A DNA stretch of 64,000 bases from Neobacillus mesonae (GCF_001636315.1 NZ_KV440949.1:4916084-4980083); one strand, 5' to 3'. Shown: positions 1-8,789, counted from the stretch's first letter. A program made the numbers and translations. Notes: generated by a model from the sequence alone, not told the origin.

Positions 1-739
1 TGAAGCCATATAGCTTAGCCACTGCACCGAGGACCAATACGATGAACAGGAACATAGTCAAGTAGACACTACCCATTAACTTTCCAAGCGAAACGAGTGA
101 ACCAAGCCCGAAGTTTCCAATTGTATAGGCCATTGCACCAGATGCTGCAATTGGAGAGAATTTCATGACGATGTTAACAATTTTGAAAAATACCTCTGTT
201 AATTGTTCAAATAAATGAACAAGTGGTTTTCCTTTTTCACCGAATGAAGCTAAGGCAATTCCGAATAGAACAGAGAAGAAAAGAATTGGCAGCAAATCGC
301 CCTTGGCCATTGCCCCAACGAAATTATCTGGTATGACGCCGAGGATAAAATCGATAAATCCATGGCTTGATTCATTGGCTGCGGTGGTGTATTGCGAAAT
401 ATCGCCGCCTTTTACGTTAGAAGTATTAAACCCGGAACCTGGTTTAATAATATTAACAACGATTAAACCAATTGCAAGTGCAAAAGTTGTAATGATTTCG
501 AAATAGATGAGTGCCTTACCACCAATGCGTCCAACCTTTTTCAAATCTCCCATGTTTCCAATACCGATGACAATTGTGAAAAAGACAATTGGCGCGATCA
601 CCATTTTAATCAGCTTGATAAAAATATCAGCTAAGAACTTTAATTCCGCCCCGAATTTCGGAAACAGGAATCCGATGACGATCCCAAGAATGATACCACA
701 AATTACTTGGACGGTTAAATTTTTAAAATTAATCCTCAT
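1..739 (-). CDS. dctP: C4-dicarboxylate:cation symporter, DctA/DctP family (3' end outside window)
   Basis: Membrane carrier that imports succinate, fumarate or malate with Na+ or H+ (DAACS/SDF family). The 246 residues visible start MRINFKNLTVQVICGI and contain the family signatures IKMVIAPIVFFTIVIGI near residue 40 and the MAYTIG segment near 205. The C-terminal part with the HP1/HP2 hairpins lies before base 1. The ATG has an AAAGGGG site. It is divergent from a two-component system of the type that senses dicarboxylates, so the system probably activates this gene. A cre site lies 26-39 bp upstream of the start. Family is firm; the exact substrate is inferred from similarity to Bacillus DctP and from context. 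Confidence 0.88.
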   Translation of the reverse strand, partial: MRINFKNLTVQVICGIILGIVIGFLFPKFGAELKFLADIFIKLIKMVIAPIVFFTIVIGIGNMGDLKKVGRIGGKALIYFEIITTFALAIGLIVVNIIKPGSGFNTSNVKGGDISQYTTAANESSHGFIDFILGVIPDNFVGAMAKGDLLPILFFSVLFGIALASFGEKGKPLVHLFEQLTEVFFKIVNIVMKFSPIAASGAMAYTIGNFGLGSLVSLGKLMGSVYLTMFLFIVLVLGAVAKLYGF

Positions 740-764
740 TTTTTCTAGCCCCTTTGTTTGAGTT

Positions 765-778
765 TGACAACGTTTTCA
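765..778 (-). promoter_or_regulatory. cre site (CcpA operator) upstream of dctP
   Basis: On the minus strand the bases read TGAAAACGTTGTCA, which fits TGNAANCGNNNNCA at every fixed position. It lies just upstream of the dctP start, where CcpA-HPr(Ser-P) would block transcription when glucose is present. Repression of a dicarboxylate carrier by preferred sugars is expected biology; binding itself is inferred. Confidence 0.6.
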
Positions 779-832
779 TTCCCCTGAAACAATGATAATA
801 AAAATTCAGAAAATGATGTTATTTTGGTCATA

Positions 833-860
833 TTGTTCTTATTGTTCCTTTTGTTATAGT
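833..860 (+). promoter_or_regulatory. Possible sigma-A promoter for the dctR-dctS operon
   Basis: TTGTTC and TATAGT are separated by 16 bp and point towards the response regulator gene about 115 bp downstream. The motif ATTGTTCYT occurs twice, ten bases apart, across the -35 region and could be a regulator half-site repeat. Modest match only. Confidence 0.35.
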
Positions 861-976
861 ACAAAACTAAAGGAATTCTATGAAGATATAGTACAGATTC
901 ATTAAAAATGTTGAGATAATAGAGTTCATTCTATAAAATTAAATTGGATTGCTAGAAGGGACGGGGGAAGAATAGA

Positions 977-1657
977 GTGTTTCCGATTAAAGTAATTTTA
1001 GTAGAGGACGATCCGATGGTTAGGGAAGTTCACCGCCAGTTTATTGAAAAAATTGAAGGATTTTTGATTATCGGGACAGCCTCAAATGGAGTAGAGGGAA
1101 TTGAATTGGTACGTGAATTACGGCCGGACCTTGCGATCATTGATTTATATATGCCGCATTTAGGCGGTGTTGAAATGCTAAGAGGGATTCGCTCCAAGGG
1201 TTTGTCCGTAGATGTAATTGCCATTACCGCAGCAAATGATGTCGATACGATTCATCAGGTTTTGCAGCAGGGGGCAATTGATTACATTATGAAACCTTTT
1301 ACCTTTGAGCGGATTAAAAAATCAATGGAAACCTATAAGGAATATCGCACCAAATTGGCTGAAAAAGAGTCTATTTTGCAGACGGAATTAGACGAAATTA
1401 TTTTTAAAAACAGCCGGGAAGGCTCTGAGGAAGAAAGTTTGCCAAAAGGTCTTAATTCCAATACGCTGTCAAAAGTCCTGATGTTTATTTCGCAGCAGAC
1501 AACACCGGTATCCGCAGAGGAAGTGGCAGAAAATATCGGCATTGCCCGGATTACGGCCCGCCGCTATTTGGATTATTTAGAAAAGGAAGGAAAAGTGAAG
1601 CTTCATATCCAGTATGGCGGGGTAGGGAGACCTGTAAACCGATACGCAATGAATTAA
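977..1657 (+). CDS. dctR: Response regulator, CitB/DctR family
   Basis: 226 residues, the usual length for DctR/MalR/CitT regulators. The receiver domain (about 4-120) has acidic pocket residues E10, D11 and D12, phospho-acceptor D56, and conserved T84 and K106. A C-terminal helix-turn-helix (about 170-210, including EEVAENIGIARITARRYLDYL) binds DNA. The start is GTG, preceded by GGGGGAAG. The sensor kinase gene follows after 27 bp, and a dicarboxylate carrier is divergent. It probably turns on dctP when C4-dicarboxylates are sensed. Choice of DctR over MalR rests on context. Confidence 0.85.
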   Translation: MFPIKVILVEDDPMVREVHRQFIEKIEGFLIIGTASNGVEGIELVRELRPDLAIIDLYMPHLGGVEMLRGIRSKGLSVDVIAITAANDVDTIHQVLQQGAIDYIMKPFTFERIKKSMETYKEYRTKLAEKESILQTELDEIIFKNSREGSEEESLPKGLNSNTLSKVLMFISQQTTPVSAEEVAENIGIARITARRYLDYLEKEGKVKLHIQYGGVGRPVNRYAMN

Positions 1658-1684
1658 GGATTCATTCCTTCAGGAGGAAAAGTT

Positions 1685-3298
1685 GTGATACTGATAGTTT
1701 TTAAATGGATGAGCAAATCTGGGTTTACATTACAGAAAAAGATTATTTTGCTCGTAATTTTAGTCCTTGTCCTGTCGTTACTGGTAACCGACCTGTTAAT
1801 AACAACTTGGATCTCAGACAGGATTGAGAACAGCCAGGCCGAGAAAGCAACTGACATTTCACGAATCGTGTCGCGGTCGCCGGTTGTCATCAATGCTCTC
1901 AGCACTCATGACGGTGAAGACCGGATTCAAACGTTCACCAATGAAATTAAGCACGTGACGAAGGTTAATTTTGTCGTCGTAATGGATATGAACGGTATTC
2001 GAAAATCACATCCAAACAAGAGCGAGATCGGGAAGCACTTTGTCGGCGGTGATGAGGGGCCGGTATTAAACGGAAAAGAGCATGTTTCGATTGCAAGAGG
2101 AACTTTGGGAATGTCATTGCGGGCATTTACCCCTGTATATGATCAAAATAACAAACAAATTGGCGCTGTCGCTGTCGGGATTTCGTGGATAAAGGTCAAT
2201 AAGGCAATTGGACAAGCGCGGATGTATATTTATATTGGTGTCGGTGCGGGATTAGTTGTTGGAATTCTCGGTGCACTTTTTCTGGCCAGAAAAGTAAAAC
2301 AAATATTATTTGGGCTCGAGCCGAGTGAAATTGCTAAATTGTTAGAAGAACGAAGTGCCATGCTTCAATCGACGAAGGAAGGAATCCTAGCTGTCGAGCA
2401 AACCGGGACAATAACACTTGTGAATACGGAAGGGATGAGACTGTTCCATAAGGCGGGTAATTATGGGCGGCCTATAGGGACCAACATTAAGGAATACATG
2501 TCTCATTTTCAGCTCGATGCAGTGATAGAAAAAGGGATATCATTATTAGATCAAGAGCATGAACTAAATGGCATTACGATTATTACAAACTCAGTTCCGG
2601 TTAAGGTAAATAAAAGAATTGTAGGCGCAATTACCACCTTCCGTGAAAAAACAGAAATCAAACTGCTTGCAGAACAGCTTACCGGTGTCAAGCAATATGC
2701 TGAAGCACTACGTACCCAGGCACACGAATTTAAGAATAAATTACATGCAATTTCAGGATTAATTCAAATGAAGGACTATCAGGCGGTCTCTACTTATATT
2801 GCAAAAGTCGCCGATCAGCAGCAAAATGAGGTTGAATTTGTAGTCAGCCGCTTTAAGGATCCTGTACTTGCTGGATTTATTTTAGGAAAGCTGAGTTATG
2901 CCAGGGAAAATGGCTGTGAATTGATGATCGAAGGCGAAGGCAGTGTTTCTAAACCGGAAAGGCCAGAAATTACCCACGAAATTATAACGATTTTGGGCAA
3001 TCTGATTGATAATGCCTTGGACGCGGTACAGGAACGCCCGGTAAAAAAGGTTATTTTACGATTTGATTATTTTGAAGAGGTCCTTGTGATGGAAGTGCAT
3101 GATACAGGCGGCGGGATAGCTGAAGGGATTGTGGAGCAAGTATTTTCTAAAGGCTTCTCGACGAAGGGGACTGACCGTGGGCATGGGTTATTTTTAGTCA
3201 AGCAAAGTTTAGGAAAAATAAATGGATCGATTGAAGTGCATTCAAAAGAAGGAAGCGGGACGACCTTTATTGTGACCATCCCGTACACACAGTTATAA
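1685..3298 (+). CDS. dctS: Sensor histidine kinase, CitA/DcuS/DctS family
   Basis: 537 residues. TM1 (about 20-42) and TM2 (about 180-202) flank an extracytoplasmic PAS-like ligand domain. A cytoplasmic PAS domain (about 220-320) follows, then a Spo0B-type phosphoacceptor helix with H347 in the motif AHEFKNKLHAISGL, and an HATPase domain (about 420-535) with NLIDNALDA and GHGLFLVKQ. The GTG start has AGGAGG seven bases upstream. The last six bases overlap the convergent tgl gene: the TTATAA there gives Leu-stop on this strand and the stop of tgl on the other. Likely senses C4-dicarboxylates and phosphorylates the upstream regulator. Confidence 0.86.
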   Translation: MILIVFKWMSKSGFTLQKKIILLVILVLVLSLLVTDLLITTWISDRIENSQAEKATDISRIVSRSPVVINALSTHDGEDRIQTFTNEIKHVTKVNFVVVMDMNGIRKSHPNKSEIGKHFVGGDEGPVLNGKEHVSIARGTLGMSLRAFTPVYDQNNKQIGAVAVGISWIKVNKAIGQARMYIYIGVGAGLVVGILGALFLARKVKQILFGLEPSEIAKLLEERSAMLQSTKEGILAVEQTGTITLVNTEGMRLFHKAGNYGRPIGTNIKEYMSHFQLDAVIEKGISLLDQEHELNGITIITNSVPVKVNKRIVGAITTFREKTEIKLLAEQLTGVKQYAEALRTQAHEFKNKLHAISGLIQMKDYQAVSTYIAKVADQQQNEVEFVVSRFKDPVLAGFILGKLSYARENGCELMIEGEGSVSKPERPEITHEIITILGNLIDNALDAVQERPVKKVILRFDYFEEVLVMEVHDTGGGIAEGIVEQVFSKGFSTKGTDRGHGLFLVKQSLGKINGSIEVHSKEGSGTTFIVTIPYTQL

Positions 3299-4021
3299 GA
3301 ATGCCTTATAATCGGGCCTGGTAATCATGTTCATAAGATAAGCTGAGGTCTTCGGATCAGGCTTTCTTTTTGAATTTAAGAAGTTAATGATGGTGCTGGA
3401 ATTACGGATCCCGACTCCATGGCCGTAATACTTGTCATCGCCAAAATAAACGACATTTTCGGCGCGCCAATGCGGCTGTTTCGGATCAAAGTCAGGGTTG
3501 TTGAAGTGGAGGACATCCCCGGGCAGATAGTCATTCCCTGTTTTTTGATGAACCGGGAGATCGTCATCAAATTGCCAGTCCATCAGATAGAGGCGGGTGA
3601 ATAAGTAATCGAATCTGGATTTGCCGATGGAGTAGAGGGTGGCAATATACAGGACGATGGCAATTCCGGTAGAACACTCAAAGGCATACAATTTCCCATT
3701 TTTAAGGATATCGAGGATAGCGGTGGACGGGCTGATCTCAGGTTTAAGAAGAAAACCGCCATTGCCAAGCCGGTCCCAATACTTTTTATTTGGAAAAGCA
3801 TAGCGAAATGTGGTAAACTTTGCGCCGCTGTTATTTAATTCCCGCGCAGCTTTCATGGTATTGGAGCGAAACTCTAGTTCAAATTTTAATTGCTGAATAG
3901 TTTGGTATTGATAGACTTGGTGGTAGGCGCCCATTTGCTTAATGATCATATTGTCTTCAGAGCTGATAATCTCGTGTGACAGGTCCTCCGGTTTTACAAT
4001 CTGCTGGTTAATTCTAATCAT
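3293..4021 (-). CDS. tgl: Protein-glutamine gamma-glutamyltransferase (spore coat transglutaminase)
   Basis: 242 residues, close to B. subtilis Tgl (245). Tgl forms epsilon-(gamma-glutamyl)lysine crosslinks between coat proteins such as GerQ in the mother cell late in sporulation. The catalytic cysteine is C116, preceded by E115, in LYAFECSTGIAIVLY, as in the family. Other recognisable Tgl stretches are KYWDRLGNGGF and NPDFDPKQPHWRAENVVYFG. The ATG has a GGAGGT site. Single gene; it marks the organism as a spore former. Confidence 0.93.
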   Translation of the reverse strand: MIRINQQIVKPEDLSHEIISSEDNMIIKQMGAYHQVYQYQTIQQLKFELEFRSNTMKAARELNNSGAKFTTFRYAFPNKKYWDRLGNGGFLLKPEISPSTAILDILKNGKLYAFECSTGIAIVLYIATLYSIGKSRFDYLFTRLYLMDWQFDDDLPVHQKTGNDYLPGDVLHFNNPDFDPKQPHWRAENVVYFGDDKYYGHGVGIRNSSTIINFLNSKRKPDPKTSAYLMNMITRPDYKAFL

Positions 4022-4141
4022 AGATGTTACCTCCGGATTAGATAATTGGGTACTATAAACAAAATATGAATGGACGGAGGATAATATTTATCCAAAGGCG
4101 AATTCTTTTGTGGAGATTTAAAAGTAAGAGGTCAAATCAAA

Positions 4142-4160
4142 TGTCCACCTCATGTGGACA
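4142..4160. repeat. TGTCCAC/GTGGACA hairpin linked to the 13-bp palindromic element
   Basis: TGTCCAC and GTGGACA form a 7-bp stem with a 5-base loop, just past the end of the MFS gene. A further TTTGTCCAC lies at 4170-4178, immediately before the GGTGCCTGACACC element. The same TGTCCAC motif accompanies the element at 63134-63253, so the two belong to one composite unit. On the minus strand it is followed by TTTGATTT and could end the MFS transcript. Confidence 0.6.
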
Positions 4161-4165
4161 AATTG

Positions 4166-5386
4166 CTACATTTGTCCACGGGTGGTGCCTGACACCGAGG
4201 AGGATTTCATATACATCACGAAGAACACGACGGCGCTCATGAATCGGAGGAGGCTGCTGATGTTCATGGATGTGCGGATTCCGGTGGTTTCGAGGAGCCA
4301 GATTCCGATTTGCGGTGCGATGAAGGCGACAAAGGAGAGCAGGACGTTGTAGGTGGTGATGCAGTAGGTCCTTGTTTCCTTTGGTGACTTTTCTAATAAT
4401 AGATTGAATAATAATAGTGTTGTTCCCGATACGAAAAAGCCGGATGTCATTTGAACAAAGGTAAGATAATAAAGATTGGTAGAAAGCACTGTCATAGACG
4501 GCGCGGTTGCCATTCCGACCGCAACCCAAACGAACACCAGCGTATTGGATTTCTTTTCAGCCCATTTTTTCCATAATGGGAAGGAGAAAATTTGCACCAG
4601 TTGGCTGCCAACTGAGAAAATACTAATCCAAAGAATCGTCGCGTGGGCATATTTGACATTATAAATATTGAACAAGCCCCATGCCATCTGCCACGTAAAG
4701 TTAAAGCATAAAGCAGCAATGAGAAACAATTTGTAATTTCTATTCTTAAAAATCGACCAGTCCATATACGATTTTTTTTCGTCATTATTCGCTTTTGGCT
4801 GGACCGTTTCCTTATGCTTAAACAAGAAAACCATTTCCATTAGTCCAAATCCAAATGCCAATAAGAATAACATTTGATAGGCTGCCGCGTTGTCGGATTG
4901 CTTTTTCATGACAATTCCAATTACCAGCATTGTCACCATTCCGACAATCGTTAATAACCGATTGCGGTCACTGAAAAAGGCCCCTCTTCGTTCCTCGCTG
5001 ATCATCCCGCTGATCAGGGTCTGCCACCCAATAGTAGAAATGGTCCCAGGTACATTCATTAACGCAATGATGATTAAAAATACCCATGCCTGATAAGAGG
5101 GGGGAAGAAATACGACGCCCACCAATAGCAAAAACATGGCCCTGGCACCAAATGCATTCAAGGCAACGGTTTTCTTTTGCTGCTCCAGCCGATTTAATAG
5201 AATAGCGGCCGGAATCGTTACCATTAGCGCAACCAGCGGCGGCAGGGAACTGATTAAGCCAACCTGGTAGTTGGTGGCCCCTAAAACGGAAATAGCGAAT
5301 ATCGGAAAATAGTTACTAGCCAAGTTTAACGCAATGGTTGAGACCATCCCATGATATATACTAATTTTTTCATTATATGTTCGCAT
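4166..5386 (-). CDS. MFS transporter (12-TM exporter type)
   Basis: About 406 residues with twelve hydrophobic segments and a basic central loop (FKHKETVQPKANNDEKKS). The segment IALNLASNYFPIFAISVLGATNYQVG is typical of putative MFS drug or metabolite exporters in Bacillaceae; the substrate cannot be told from sequence. I chose the ATG of MRTYNEKIS because GGTGG sits six bases before it; an ATG twelve bases upstream has no good site. The C-terminal ten or so residues are encoded by a dispersed palindrome (4184-4196). Confidence 0.8.
   Translation of the reverse strand: MRTYNEKISIYHGMVSTIALNLASNYFPIFAISVLGATNYQVGLISSLPPLVALMVTIPAAILLNRLEQQKKTVALNAFGARAMFLLLVGVVFLPPSYQAWVFLIIIALMNVPGTISTIGWQTLISGMISEERRGAFFSDRNRLLTIVGMVTMLVIGIVMKKQSDNAAAYQMLFLLAFGFGLMEMVFLFKHKETVQPKANNDEKKSYMDWSIFKNRNYKLFLIAALCFNFTWQMAWGLFNIYNVKYAHATILWISIFSVGSQLVQIFSFPLWKKWAEKKSNTLVFVWVAVGMATAPSMTVLSTNLYYLTFVQMTSGFFVSGTTLLLFNLLLEKSPKETRTYCITTYNVLLSFVAFIAPQIGIWLLETTGIRTSMNISSLLRFMSAVVFFVMYMKSSSVSGTTRGQM
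4184..4196. repeat. REP-like palindromic element, copy 1
   Basis: GGTGCCTGACACC lies inside the last codons of the MFS transporter gene on the minus strand. There it encodes part of the tail SVSGTTRGQM, which is hydrophilic and unlike the rest of the protein, so the native 3' end was probably replaced or extended by insertion. Confidence 0.75.
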
Positions 5387-5521
5387 GTTTTCCACCATTT
5401 TCTTATGAGATACAAAGCTATTATACTCGGAAAAAATATAATTGCACGCAAAACTTTTGCAAAATAATGAAATAAAAAAAAGAATAGTTTTATCGTTTTT
5501 ATCTTCAATTCACGAACATGC

Positions 5522-5527
5522 TATAAT
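5522..5527 (+). promoter_or_regulatory. -10 box of a sigma-A promoter
   Basis: TATAAT lies 35 bp upstream of the next ATG. No good -35 is visible at the standard distance. It supports the downstream methionine at 5562 as the true start, since a start at 5442 would place the promoter inside the gene. Confidence 0.4.
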
Positions 5528-5561
5528 AGGTTCAAACTACAAACAGAAGGGTGTGCGAAAA

Positions 5562-6359
5562 ATGACGACGGAAGCACCTCAATCGGAGCAAATACAATAT
5601 CTGCCGCCAAAGAATGAATATGAAACATTTCGTGACGAGGCTCACTTCAAGGAAAAGCTGAAGGAGTGGGGTCTGTCCACTGCAAAGAAGGAATTTTGGT
5701 ATAAAGACCACCGTTTTCAACAGCCGGTTTTAATTAAAGGATATGAAACATATGGGAATACGGCTGAATTTAATACGGTTATCATCGAGTTTCAGGATGG
5801 AAAGCTAAGCAGCATCCATCCAGCCTTTTTAAAGGAAATGCAGCAAGCTAGCTTCGGCAAAGAAAGCTTAATCACGCCTCTAGAAGAAAAGGATTCAAAG
5901 GAGCCGGCAGCAAATAAAGCAAGAGACACTAAGGGTGAGGATGTTAAGGATAAGCAGGCGGTCAAAAAAGAGGAGGCCAAACCTTCCAAACCAGCTGAAC
6001 AGAAGCCGAAAAAAACAAAAGCCGCTAAATTAGAGCTGCCTGTAGATAAGGTCCATTTCACAGCAAATGTGAAGCAGTTCGCAATGACCTACAATCCTTT
6101 CAACGAGGAAAATGATGAGGTCGTTGTCTTTGAAAACGTCATAATCGTTCAAGAGGAACCGCTTGAGGTCGGACTTTCCTGGTGCAGCCACAGTAAAACG
6201 CTGAAAAAGTTTGAGCTGGCACTTGGGGATATGCTTGAATTTGATGGCAAAATAGTGGCGAAGAAATTGGCAAAAGGAAAAGATGTGGAAGAGGAATTTA
6301 TCGTAGAAGAACCTGTTTTGTATAAAATCAATAATCCATCCAAACTGGTGAAAAAATAA
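5562..6359 (+). CDS. Hypothetical protein with Lys/Glu/Pro-rich linker
   Basis: 265 residues; I do not recognise the family. An N-terminal domain (about 1-105: QYLPPKNEYETF, WYKDHRFQQPVLIKGYETYG) is joined by a charged Lys/Glu/Ala/Pro linker (about 106-155) to a C-terminal beta-rich domain (about 160-265: VHFTANVKQFAMTYNPFN, LSWCSHSKTLKKFELALGDMLEFDGKIVAKKL). No signal peptide or membrane segment. The C-terminal domain has the look of a small beta-barrel, but that is only an impression. The ATG has AGAAGGGTG upstream and a TATAAT box at 5522. It stands alone and ends in a clear terminator. Confidence 0.7.
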   Translation: MTTEAPQSEQIQYLPPKNEYETFRDEAHFKEKLKEWGLSTAKKEFWYKDHRFQQPVLIKGYETYGNTAEFNTVIIEFQDGKLSSIHPAFLKEMQQASFGKESLITPLEEKDSKEPAANKARDTKGEDVKDKQAVKKEEAKPSKPAEQKPKKTKAAKLELPVDKVHFTANVKQFAMTYNPFNEENDEVVVFENVIIVQEEPLEVGLSWCSHSKTLKKFELALGDMLEFDGKIVAKKLAKGKDVEEEFIVEEPVLYKINNPSKLVKK

Positions 6360-6390
6360 CTGGGATTCCGATTACGGGTCCCAGTTTTTC
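6360..6390 (+). terminator. Rho-independent terminator
   Basis: CTGGGA and TCCCAG form a stem followed by TTTTT, starting just after the stop codon of the preceding gene. It also lies at the 3' end of the convergent small gene. Confidence 0.75.
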
Positions 6391-6674
6391 TATCCATGCG
6401 GAAAATATATTTCCAATCGGCATTTGCCATTTTTAAAAATATAATAGTTTTGAAAATCACTATTAATAGCAGCAGCCGTAAATTCTGTTAGTGGAAGTTC
6501 AACAGTACGGCCATCTTTTTTTAAAAATAATAGAATCTTGCCTTTAACATGGATCGTTTCAAAATGAAAGCCGTCGCGTTTCCATAAAAAGTCATCCTCT
6601 TGATAATAATTCAAAACAACCTGCCTGTTTCGATAATCTTCAAAAATTGTGAAATCGTGTAATGATTTTTCCAT
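6390..6674 (-). CDS. Hypothetical protein (94 aa)
   Basis: Soluble 94-residue protein, family not recognised. It has alternating aromatic and charged residues (MEKSLHDFTIFEDYRNRQ, FHFETIHVKGKILLFLKKDG) suggesting a small beta-rich domain, and no signal peptide. The ATG has AGGTGAC six bases upstream. Convergent with the preceding gene; the two share one terminator. Confidence 0.65.
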   Translation of the reverse strand: MEKSLHDFTIFEDYRNRQVVLNYYQEDDFLWKRDGFHFETIHVKGKILLFLKKDGRTVELPLTEFTAAAINSDFQNYYIFKNGKCRLEIYFPHG

Positions 6675-6821
6675 CTGAGTGTCACCTGCCCCCTTTGGTA
6701 CTATTGTAAAAATTCACAGCGGAAGATGTTGTGACAGCGGTCACATATTTTTAAAATAATACTAAAAATAGCATGGGGTTATTAAAATGGGCCAACACCT
6801 ATTCCGTTTTTACTATGGACA

Positions 6822-6830
6822 CATACACTA
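6822..6830 (+). promoter_or_regulatory. Possible mother-cell (sigma-E or sigma-K) -10 element
   Basis: CATACACTA fits CATANNNTA and the sigma-E form CATACANT. It lies about 30 bp before the Gly/His/Tyr-rich gene, which would suit a coat protein. No convincing -35 was found at the right distance. Confidence 0.3.
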
Positions 6831-6860
6831 TTGTGCAACCATATGAGGAGGAGATGTATA

Positions 6861-7214
6861 ATGGATAGACAAAATATAGGAATGCCTGGCGGTTTTCCTG
6901 GAATGGGTATGAATCTTGGAGCAGGTGCCGGTATGCCTGGAATGGGTGCAAATGTTGGTGCTGGGACTCCGGGTATGGACTATTATCATCATGGTCAAGG
7001 GGGGTATCCAGGAATGGGGTACCACCACGGACACGACGGTTATTATCCGGGGATGGGATATCACCACGGCCATGGCGGCTACTATCCGGGAATGGGGTAC
7101 CACCACGGACACGGCGGCTACTATCCGGGCCACGGATACCACCACGGCCATAGCGGCTACTATCCCGGCCATGGCTATCACCATGGACACGGCACATATA
7201 GTCAAGGACATTAA
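6861..7214 (+). CDS. Gly/His/Tyr-rich repeat protein, possible spore-surface or metal-binding protein
   Basis: 117 residues. The first 40 are Gly/Met/Pro/Ala-rich (PGGFPGMGMNLGAG); the rest is about five copies of a 13-residue repeat of the form GYYPGMGYHHGHG, varying Met/His at one position. Each repeat holds two HH or HGH pairs that could bind Zn, Ni or Cu. No signal peptide or membrane span. The start is set by AGGAGG about 9 bases before the ATG; an upstream ATG gives an unrelated leader. Such proteins occur in Bacillus coats, and a sigma-E/K-like -10 box sits upstream, but function is inferred. Repeat copies are nearly identical in DNA, showing recent expansion. Confidence 0.8.
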   Translation: MDRQNIGMPGGFPGMGMNLGAGAGMPGMGANVGAGTPGMDYYHHGQGGYPGMGYHHGHDGYYPGMGYHHGHGGYYPGMGYHHGHGGYYPGHGYHHGHSGYYPGHGYHHGHGTYSQGH

Positions 7215-7231
7215 AACCTCTGAAAGTGGAT

Positions 7232-7256
7232 AAGGCAGGAGTATTCCTGCCTTTTT
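7232..7256 (+). terminator. Rho-independent terminator
   Basis: GGCAGGA and TCCTGCC form a 7-bp stem with a GTAT loop, followed by TTTTT. Confidence 0.8.
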
Positions 7257-7343
7257 GGGTTTGTTTAAAGTTTTTTGCAGAAAATTGGTCAAATTTAGCT
7301 TATAATGATATTTTGAACCATATTTTCCAAGGAGCAGTCAATC

Positions 7344-8702
7344 ATGAATCAAACTTTTTCATTAAAAGGAAAAACAAAGCAAATTTTTGTTTTGTTAATA
7401 CCAATTTTAATTACCCAGCTTGGCATGTTTTCGATGGTATTTTTCAATACAATCATGTCAGGCAAATATAATTCCGCGGATCTTGCCGGGGTTGCGATTG
7501 GCTCATCGATTTGGAATCCGGTTTTTACGGGACTGAGCGGCATCCTTCTTGCTGTTTCACCAATCGCTGCACAGTATTTCGGAGAAAAAAGAAGTAATGA
7601 GGTTGCCTCAATAGTCAAGCACGGAATTTATCTGTCCTTTTTCATCACTGCAATTATTATCGTTTTTGGCTTGTTTCTGCTCGACCCGCTCTTAGGCAAG
7701 ATGGGTTTGCCGGGGAGAGTTCAAAACACTGCCAGAGGCTATTTGATTGGATTAAGTTTTGGTATTTTGCCGTTATTTTTATTTAACGTTTTGAGATCGT
7801 TTATTTACGCTTTAGGAAGAACGCGTGTAGTGATGGTCATTATGATTTCCTCGCTGCCGGTTAATTTCTTTTTAAATTATGTGTTGATTTTTGGCAAATG
7901 GGGAATTCCAGGGCTTGGCGGAGCAGGGGCAGGCTATGCGACATCGATTACATACTGGGCAATTTTGGCCTTTACCACTTACATTGTGAAAGCAGAAGAA
8001 CCGTTCGCCGCCTATCGGGTATTTGCCAATATGAAGGAATTCTCTTGGGGACGATGCAAGGAAATTTTAAAAATTGGTGTACCAATGGGGCTATCGACTT
8101 TCTTTGAAACAAGCATGTTTGCAGTAGTAACTATTTTGATCAGTAAGTTTAGCGTAACAACTGTAGCTGCGTATCAATCGGCGTTAAATATTGTCTCATT
8201 CCTCTATATGATCCCGATTAGTATATCGATGGCGCTCACCGTACTCGTCGGATATGAAGTGGGCGCAAAGCGCTATAAGGACGCCCGTGACTATAGCTGG
8301 CTCGGGATTGTTTTAGCGGTGTTGATTGCGGTGGTAACCGGGTTGTTTGTAGTCGGCTTCCGTTACCAGGTCGCAGGATTCTATTCCAATGAAGCTGCAG
8401 TTATTAACTTAACGGCATATTTCCTAATATTTGCTCTGTTTTTTCAAATTTCCGATGCTATACAGGCAACAGCCCAGGCTGCTTTAAGGGGGTATAAAGA
8501 CGTCAATCTAGCCTTCGTTATGACATTGTTCGCCTACTGGGCCATTTGTCTGCCTGTCGGCTACGTTCTCGCCCATTACACGCAGCTTGGTGCCAGAGGA
8601 TACTGGATTGGCCTGACCGTCGGCCTTCTCGCCGCTGGAATCGCCCTATCCATCAGGCTCCTCTACATCCAAAAACGAAAATTCGTTGCTCTTGGTGCCT
8701 GA
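7344..8702 (+). CDS. MATE family efflux transporter
   Basis: 452 residues with twelve membrane segments in two halves. It matches the MATE/NorM fold (ITQLGMFSMVFFNTIMSGKYNSADLAGVAIGSS near the N terminus; GGAGAGYATSITYW in the first half; ATAQAALRGYKD in the second), which expels cationic drugs or metabolites using Na+ or H+. The ATG has AAGGAG nine bases upstream. The stop codon TGA is inside a GGTGCCTGACACC element, so the last residues LGA come from the element. Substrate unknown. Confidence 0.9.
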   Translation: MNQTFSLKGKTKQIFVLLIPILITQLGMFSMVFFNTIMSGKYNSADLAGVAIGSSIWNPVFTGLSGILLAVSPIAAQYFGEKRSNEVASIVKHGIYLSFFITAIIIVFGLFLLDPLLGKMGLPGRVQNTARGYLIGLSFGILPLFLFNVLRSFIYALGRTRVVMVIMISSLPVNFFLNYVLIFGKWGIPGLGGAGAGYATSITYWAILAFTTYIVKAEEPFAAYRVFANMKEFSWGRCKEILKIGVPMGLSTFFETSMFAVVTILISKFSVTTVAAYQSALNIVSFLYMIPISISMALTVLVGYEVGAKRYKDARDYSWLGIVLAVLIAVVTGLFVVGFRYQVAGFYSNEAAVINLTAYFLIFALFFQISDAIQATAQAALRGYKDVNLAFVMTLFAYWAICLPVGYVLAHYTQLGARGYWIGLTVGLLAAGIALSIRLLYIQKRKFVALGA

Positions 8703-8706
8703 CACC
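8694..8706. repeat. REP-like palindromic element, copy 2 (supplies the stop codon of the MATE gene)
   Basis: GGTGCCTGACACC is read in frame as Gly-Ala-stop, ending the MATE gene. A GGTGGACA motif related to the companion hairpin follows at 8740-8747. Confidence 0.8.
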
Positions 8707-8789
8707 ACAAAAGACAAACTGCCCATTTTGTATGCCTGGGGTGGACAAATTGGATGTTTGTGGAAATTAGAAAGGTTGTGTAATAAAGC

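Noticed and set aside
4137-4529. Histidine/arginine-rich minus-strand frame
   Set aside because: Overlaps the MFS gene in another frame and has no family or ribosome site.
5442-5561. Forty-residue extension of the Lys-rich hypothetical protein
   Set aside because: It would contain the TATAAT promoter box at 5522; the ATG at 5562 has its own ribosome site.
6799-7292. Minus-strand frames opposite the Gly/His/Tyr gene
   Set aside because: Shadows of a GC-rich repeat; no ribosome site, whereas the plus-strand gene has AGGAGG and a terminator.
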